From Betaproteobacteria bacterium UBA2592 (GTDB taxonomy: Bacteria > Pseudomonadota > Gammaproteobacteria > Burkholderiales > Rhodocyclaceae): a DNA stretch of 10,261 nucleotides. Within the stretch, counting starts at the first letter, position 1, and every line of letters starts with the position of its first letter. The DNA lies in assembly GCA_002340095.1 (NCBI GenBank), contig DDKS01000010.1, positions 1 to 10,261 on the forward strand, given 5' to 3'. The notes beneath the pieces are model-generated. The model did not search any database. It was not told where the DNA came from and worked only from the letters and a program-made list of their open reading frames with translations. Positions 6,746-10,261 of the stretch are shown one piece after another. Made by a program: the position numbers and the translations under genes.

Positions 6746-7144
6746 TTGACGGACATCGCAAACCTGCGCGGCACCAAGGTCATGGTGATTGACGACAGCA
6801 ACACCATACGCCGCAGTGCGGAAATATTCCTGGTCCAGGCCGGCTGCCAGGTGGTACTGGCCGAGGACGGCTTCGACGCCCTGGCCAAAATCGCCGACCA
6901 CCAGCCGGATATCATCTTCTGCGACATCATGATGCCCCGGCTCGACGGTTACCAGACCTGCGCCCTGATCAAGAAGAACCCGCGCTTCCGCGGCACGCCG
7001 GTGATCATGCTGTCCTCCAAGGACGGCCTGTTCGACCGGGCCCGGGGCCGGATGGTCGGCTCAGACCAGTATTTGACCAAACCCTTTACCAAGGACAGCC
7101 TCCTGCAGACCGTTGCAAGCTTTGCACCGCAGGGTGTCCAATAA
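6746..7144 (+). CDS. pilG: PilG, response regulator of the type IV pilus chemosensory system
   Basis: PilG is a single-domain, CheY-like receiver that in Pseudomonas is phosphorylated by the Pil/Chp kinase and promotes pilus extension. The 132-residue protein has all receiver residues: acidic pair D16-D17 (VMVIDDSNTIRR), phospho-acceptor D60 (IIFCDIMMPRLDGYQTC), switch S90 and K112 (YLTKPF). The segments FDALAKIADHQPDI, MMPRLDGYQTCALIK and MLSSKDGLFDRARGRMVGSDQYLTKPF are characteristic of PilG rather than of generic CheY. There is no output domain. Translation probably begins at TTG 6746, since starting at the first ATG would remove the first beta strand. It leads a four-gene run with pilH 26 bp downstream. 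The PilG assignment rests on motifs plus gene order and is strong. Confidence 0.93.
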   Translation: MTDIANLRGTKVMVIDDSNTIRRSAEIFLVQAGCQVVLAEDGFDALAKIADHQPDIIFCDIMMPRLDGYQTCALIKKNPRFRGTPVIMLSSKDGLFDRARGRMVGSDQYLTKPFTKDSLLQTVASFAPQGVQ

Positions 7145-7170
7145 CCGCATCAGCAAGGGAGAAGCAGTAA

Positions 7171-7536
7171 ATGCCAGTTCACAAAATCCTCGTGGTCGAT
7201 GATTCCCCCACGGAACGTTTCTTCGTCACCGACCTGCTCAACCGCAACGGCTATCAGGTCATCACCGCCGAAAACGGCGAGGAAGGCATTGCCAAGGCGA
7301 AGGCGGAAATGCCCGACCTCGTGATCATGGACGTGGTCATGCCCGGCCTGAACGGCTACCAAGCCACCCGCACCCTGACCCGGGACGAAGCCACCAAGAA
7401 CATCCCGGTCATCGTGTGCACCTCCAAGGGCCAGGAAACCGACAAGATCTGGGGGCTGCGCCAGGGTGCGATGGATTACCTGGTCAAGCCGGTCAACCCG
7501 GAAGAGCTCCTGCAGAAAATTTCCGCTCTTCCCTGA
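7171..7536 (+). CDS. pilH: PilH, response regulator of the type IV pilus chemosensory system
   Basis: This second single-domain receiver (121 residues) in Pseudomonas acts opposite or downstream of PilG, affecting pilus retraction and acting as a phosphate sink. Visible are D10-D11 (ILVVDDSPTERFFVTDLL), D54 (LVIMDVVMPGLNGYQATR), T84 (IVCTSK) and K107 (YLVKPV). The phrases VMPGLNGYQATRTLTRD and QETDKIWGLRQGAMDYLVKPV match the PilH type. The start has AGGGAGAAG upstream. It sits between pilG and pilI, 12 bp before pilI, in the order known from Pseudomonas. PilG and PilH here clearly differ in sequence, so this is not a recent tandem duplication. Confidence 0.94.
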   Translation: MPVHKILVVDDSPTERFFVTDLLNRNGYQVITAENGEEGIAKAKAEMPDLVIMDVVMPGLNGYQATRTLTRDEATKNIPVIVCTSKGQETDKIWGLRQGAMDYLVKPVNPEELLQKISALP

Positions 7537-7548
7537 TCGGCGGCCCCC

Positions 7549-8064
7549 ATGGCCCGACGCATCAGCCTGCGCGAATTCCAGGAACACCTGTCCCGCCGCC
7601 TCTCCGGCGTGGCCCAGGGTGAAAGTGCAGCCTCCCTGCTCGGCATCCAGGCCGGGCAGAGCCGCTGGCTCCTGGACCTGTCCGAGTCCGGCGAGATCGT
7701 TCCCCTCCCGCCCTTGACCCCCGTTCCCCTGACCCGGCCCTCCTTCTGTGGCCTGGCCAACATCCGGGGCAATCTGCATGCCGTCACAGACTTCCCGGCC
7801 TACATCGGCGAGGAACCGACGCCGCATCACAACCCGGCAGCCCGTCTGCTGCTGGTAGGCGCCAAGCACGGCAACAACGTCGCCCTGCTGGTTTCCCGTC
7901 TGCTGGGCCTGAAAAACCCGGCCGACTTCAGCATCACCCCCCCTCCCGGCCAGGCCCCGGCCTGGAATGCCGCCACCTGCACCGACCAGGAGGGGAACGC
8001 GTGGCACCGTCTGGATCTGAAGGCCCTGCTTTCGGATCCGCACTTCATGAACATCGTGGCCTGA
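7549..8064 (+). CDS. pilI: PilI, CheW-like adaptor for the type IV pilus chemosensory system
   Basis: PilI is a 171-residue cytoplasmic CheW-fold protein expected to couple the PilJ receptor to the histidine kinase PilL/ChpA. The best marker is the CheW-family stretch FCGLANIRGNLHAVTDF (66-82), followed by ARLLLVGAKHGNNVALLVSRLLGL (98-121), which matches the strand pattern of the second CheW subdomain. The rest is divergent, as is usual for PilI. A proline-rich segment (VPLPPLTPVPLTRP, 51-64) precedes the conserved core. The start ATG at 7549 has no clear Shine-Dalgarno sequence, and translation may depend on pilH, which ends 12 bp upstream. Assignment is supported as much by position between pilH and pilJ as by sequence. 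Confidence 0.9.
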   Translation: MARRISLREFQEHLSRRLSGVAQGESAASLLGIQAGQSRWLLDLSESGEIVPLPPLTPVPLTRPSFCGLANIRGNLHAVTDFPAYIGEEPTPHHNPAARLLLVGAKHGNNVALLVSRLLGLKNPADFSITPPPGQAPAWNAATCTDQEGNAWHRLDLKALLSDPHFMNIVA

Positions 8065-8078
8065 CCACGGAGATCGAC

Positions 8079-10244
8079 ATGGCCTTCAAGCTGAACCTGC
8101 CCAAACTGTCCTTCGGAAAGCAGAAACCCGCCCTCGACAGCGACATGACCATATCCCCGGATCACCCCCCCGCTGCCGTGACCAAGCCGGCCCCGAAAAA
8201 GGCGGCCCGGAACGGCGGCAAGGCAGGTGCCCTGTTCGCCGGCAAGACGGTCATCCAGCAAATGAAAATGCTGGGCGGCGGTCTGGTGGTGCTGCTGCTG
8301 GTCATCGCCACCCTGGTGTCCCAGGACATCCGCAGCTCCGCCCACGGCACCGCCTACCTGAGCGCCGCCGGGGAAATGCGCATGCTCTCCCAGCGTCTGG
8401 CCAAGGCCTCTTCGCTGGCCCTGCAAGGCAACCCGACCGCCTTCGCCCAGCTCAAGGAATCCCGGGAAACCTTCTCCCGCCTGCTGCAGCAGCTCACCGC
8501 CGGCGGCCAGATCGGCGACATCAGCGTGCCCGCCTCCCCCGCCAGCGTGCAGTCCGAACTGAGCGCCCTGGCCGAACACTGGGCCAAGATCGAGAAAGAT
8601 GCCGCCACCCTGATCGCCCAGGAAAAGAACCTGGTGGGCCTGGGCAAGAACGTGGCCTCCATCGACGGCCGCAACCCCGAACTCCTGGAACTCACCGAAC
8701 AGGTAGCCACCCTCAAGCTGCAGGGCGGCGCCGCCGCCCGCGATATCGCCGCGGCCAACCAACTGGTGATGCTCACCCAGCGGATCGCCAAGAACGCCAG
8801 CGCCATGCTCGGCGGCGACACCATCAATCCCGAAGTCGCCTTTCTCCTGGGCAAAGACACCAATGCCTTCAAGGAAATCCTGGACGGCCTGCTGGAAAAC
8901 CCCAGCACGCCGGCGGACACCAAGGAAAAACTCAATCAGCTCGCCGCGGTCTTCAAGGACTACCGGGACGCCATCAGCGGCATCCTCGGCAACATGCAGC
9001 CCCTGGTGCTGGCCAAGCAGGCCGGCGCCCGCATCTTCCGGGACAGCGACAAACTGCTGGTCGAAGCCGACGCCCTGACCGCCGCCTACCAACGTGAATA
9101 CGGTTCCCGCGGCCTGTTCATCGCCAGCATCACCCTGCTCACCGCCCTGGCCGTGGCCGTCCTGGTCTGGCTGGGCAAGATCTACCTGGACGACACCCGG
9201 CGCCGGGCTGAAGAATCCGAGCGGCAGCGCCTAGCCTCAGAAACCACCAACCGCCAGAACCAGGAGGCCATCTTGCGCCTGATGAACGAACTGGGCGACC
9301 TGGCCGATGGCGACCTGACCGTGACCGCCACCGTGTCCGAGGACATCACCGGCGCCATCGCCGACTCCATCAACTACACCATCGAAGAACTGCGGGTGCT
9401 GGTGGGCCGCATCAACGACGCGGCCAACCGGGTGACCCAGGCCACCGAAATCGCCCGCCAGACCTCGGCCGAACTGCTCGAAGCCGCAGAAAAGCAGGCC
9501 AGCGAAATCGGCGCTGCCGGCAGTTCCGCGCTGGACATGGCCCAGTCCATGAATGCCGTTTCCGGCCACGCCAGCCAATCCGCCCAGGTGGCCCGCGCCT
9601 CTCTGGAAGCCGCCGAGAAGGGCGCCGCCGCCGTGCAGGACTCCATCCGCGGCATGAACGAGATCCGCGAGCAGATTCAGGAAACCTCGAAGCGGATCAA
9701 ACGGCTGGGCGAATCCTCCCAGGAGATCGGCGAAATCGTGGAACTGATTTCGGACATTACCGAACAGACCAACGTGCTGGCCTTGAACGCCGCCATCCAG
9801 GCTGCCTCCGCCGGTGAAGCCGGGCGCGGCTTCACGGTGGTGGCCGAAGAAGTGCAACGCCTTGCCGAACGCTCCGCCGAAGCCACCAAACAGATCTCGG
9901 CCCTGGTCAAGACCATTCAGACCGACACCCAGGACGCCGTGTCCGCCATGGAAAAATCCACCCAGGGCGTGGTGGAAGGAGCCAAGCGGTCCGACGCCGC
10001 CGGCCAGGCCCTGTCCGAAATCGGCCAGGTGTCCCGCGACCTCGCCGCCCTGATCGAAAACATTTCCGCCGCGACCCAGAAGCAGTCCCAGGCCGCCACC
10101 CAGGTGGCCGAACTGATGCAGGACATCTTGCGCATCACCGAACAGACCACGGCTGGCACCACCCGCACTGCCGAAGCCGTGGATGAACTCACCGCACTGG
10201 CTTCCGAACTGAAGGGTTCGGTCGCCGGCTTCAAGGTCAGCTAA
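8079..10244 (+). CDS. pilJ: PilJ, methyl-accepting receptor of the type IV pilus chemosensory system
   Basis: PilJ is the membrane receptor for twitching and surface responses. The 721-residue protein has a cytoplasmic N-tail of about 60 residues rich in Lys and Pro, TM1 at about 65-83, a periplasmic region with two PilJ-domain repeats whose cores are GEMRMLSQR (98-106) and VMLTQR (230-235), TM2 at about 347-367, a HAMP region at about 370-470, and a signalling hairpin with tip at 557-592 (ISDITEQTN, NAAIQAASAGEAGRGFTVVAEEV). The tip has Q574 and S577 where the other receptor here has E and R, typical of PilJ. The C-terminus (GFKVS) has no CheR/CheB tether. ATG 8079 has ACGGAGA upstream and lies 14 bp after pilI; an ATG at 8001 would overlap pilI and is rejected. 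The stop codon touches the right terminal repeat. Confidence 0.95.
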   Translation: MAFKLNLPKLSFGKQKPALDSDMTISPDHPPAAVTKPAPKKAARNGGKAGALFAGKTVIQQMKMLGGGLVVLLLVIATLVSQDIRSSAHGTAYLSAAGEMRMLSQRLAKASSLALQGNPTAFAQLKESRETFSRLLQQLTAGGQIGDISVPASPASVQSELSALAEHWAKIEKDAATLIAQEKNLVGLGKNVASIDGRNPELLELTEQVATLKLQGGAAARDIAAANQLVMLTQRIAKNASAMLGGDTINPEVAFLLGKDTNAFKEILDGLLENPSTPADTKEKLNQLAAVFKDYRDAISGILGNMQPLVLAKQAGARIFRDSDKLLVEADALTAAYQREYGSRGLFIASITLLTALAVAVLVWLGKIYLDDTRRRAEESERQRLASETTNRQNQEAILRLMNELGDLADGDLTVTATVSEDITGAIADSINYTIEELRVLVGRINDAANRVTQATEIARQTSAELLEAAEKQASEIGAAGSSALDMAQSMNAVSGHASQSAQVARASLEAAEKGAAAVQDSIRGMNEIREQIQETSKRIKRLGESSQEIGEIVELISDITEQTNVLALNAAIQAASAGEAGRGFTVVAEEVQRLAERSAEATKQISALVKTIQTDTQDAVSAMEKSTQGVVEGAKRSDAAGQALSEIGQVSRDLAALIENISAATQKQSQAATQVAELMQDILRITEQTTAGTTRTAEAVDELTALASELKGSVAGFKVS

Positions 10245-10261
10245 GAGGGTGTTTACAAATT
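10244..10261. repeat. Right copy of 18-bp terminal inverted repeat, probable IS end
   Basis: It is the exact reverse complement of 3-20. The repeat proper probably begins at 10245, the first base after the pilJ TAA stop, and runs off the window end. Its inward-facing partner at the left means that two element ends face each other across about 10.2 kb. No 8- or 9-bp direct repeat links the bases just inside the two copies (TCAGCTAA on the right, TAATTTAA on the left), so they do not look like the two sides of one insertion. Confidence 0.6.

Noticed and set aside
7117..7129. Near-palindrome around AAGCTT at the end of pilG
   Set aside because: It lies inside the coding sequence, the arms are unequal by one base, and there is no T tract, so it is neither a convincing operator nor a terminator.
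8001..8078. Upstream ATG extending pilJ by 26 residues
   Set aside because: It would overlap pilI by 64 bases, adds a sequence with no PilJ character, and lacks support compared with ATG 8079, which has ACGGAGA upstream.
7827..9092. A 421-codon minus-strand open frame opposite pilI and pilJ
   Set aside because: It is low-complexity Gly/Gln/Val-rich sequence opposite two well-conserved genes, with no recognisable motif. It is treated as a GC-driven shadow, as are similar antisense frames over the first chemoreceptor and the thi genes.
3..10261. Composite transposon carrying cargo genes
   Set aside because: The contents are housekeeping and core motility genes in familiar order with uniform composition, not accessory cargo. 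The inverted ends are better explained by two independent insertions bounding an assembly contig.

Overview
This is a GC-rich segment, almost fully coding, apart from an AT-rich stretch at the far left. The protein set points to a betaproteobacterium, most likely Rhodocyclales (Azospira, Dechloromonas, Thauera or Azoarcus-like). That is my inference from protein resemblance and gene order and was not tested by search.

Layout, left to right. (1) Positions 3-20 are the exact reverse complement of the last 18 bases (10244-10261), so the window is bounded by inverted copies of one short repeat that looks like an insertion-sequence terminus. (2) 87-1724 (+) is a transmembrane chemoreceptor with a periplasmic single-Cache sensor. 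It is followed by a probable terminator. (3) 1779-6376 (-) is a tight five-gene run, transcribed thiD > thiE > hemL > Na+/Ca2+ exchanger > UPF0149/SEC-C protein. It covers thiamine pyrimidine phosphorylation and thiazole coupling, the last step of 5-aminolevulinate synthesis, a cation antiporter and a zinc-binding protein of unknown function. (4) An 89-bp divergent region with an imperfect dyad separates thiD from the plus-strand genes. (5) 6466-6663 (+) is a rubredoxin. (6) 6746-10244 (+) is pilG-pilH-pilI-pilJ, the first half of a Chp/Pil chemosensory system controlling type IV pili: two single-domain response regulators, a CheW-like adaptor and the PilJ receptor. The histidine kinase expected next (pilL/chpA) is not in the window, because the terminal repeat starts at the first base after the pilJ stop codon.

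Functionally the window holds two chemosensory inputs, one Cache receptor that probably feeds a flagellar-type or other Che array and one PilJ receptor for twitching, separated by a cofactor/tetrapyrrole operon. I see no tRNA, rRNA, CRISPR array, transposase gene or phage gene, and no clearly undescribed system. The most useful leads are the IS-like inverted ends, the break directly after pilJ, and the unexplained mixed-function operons.
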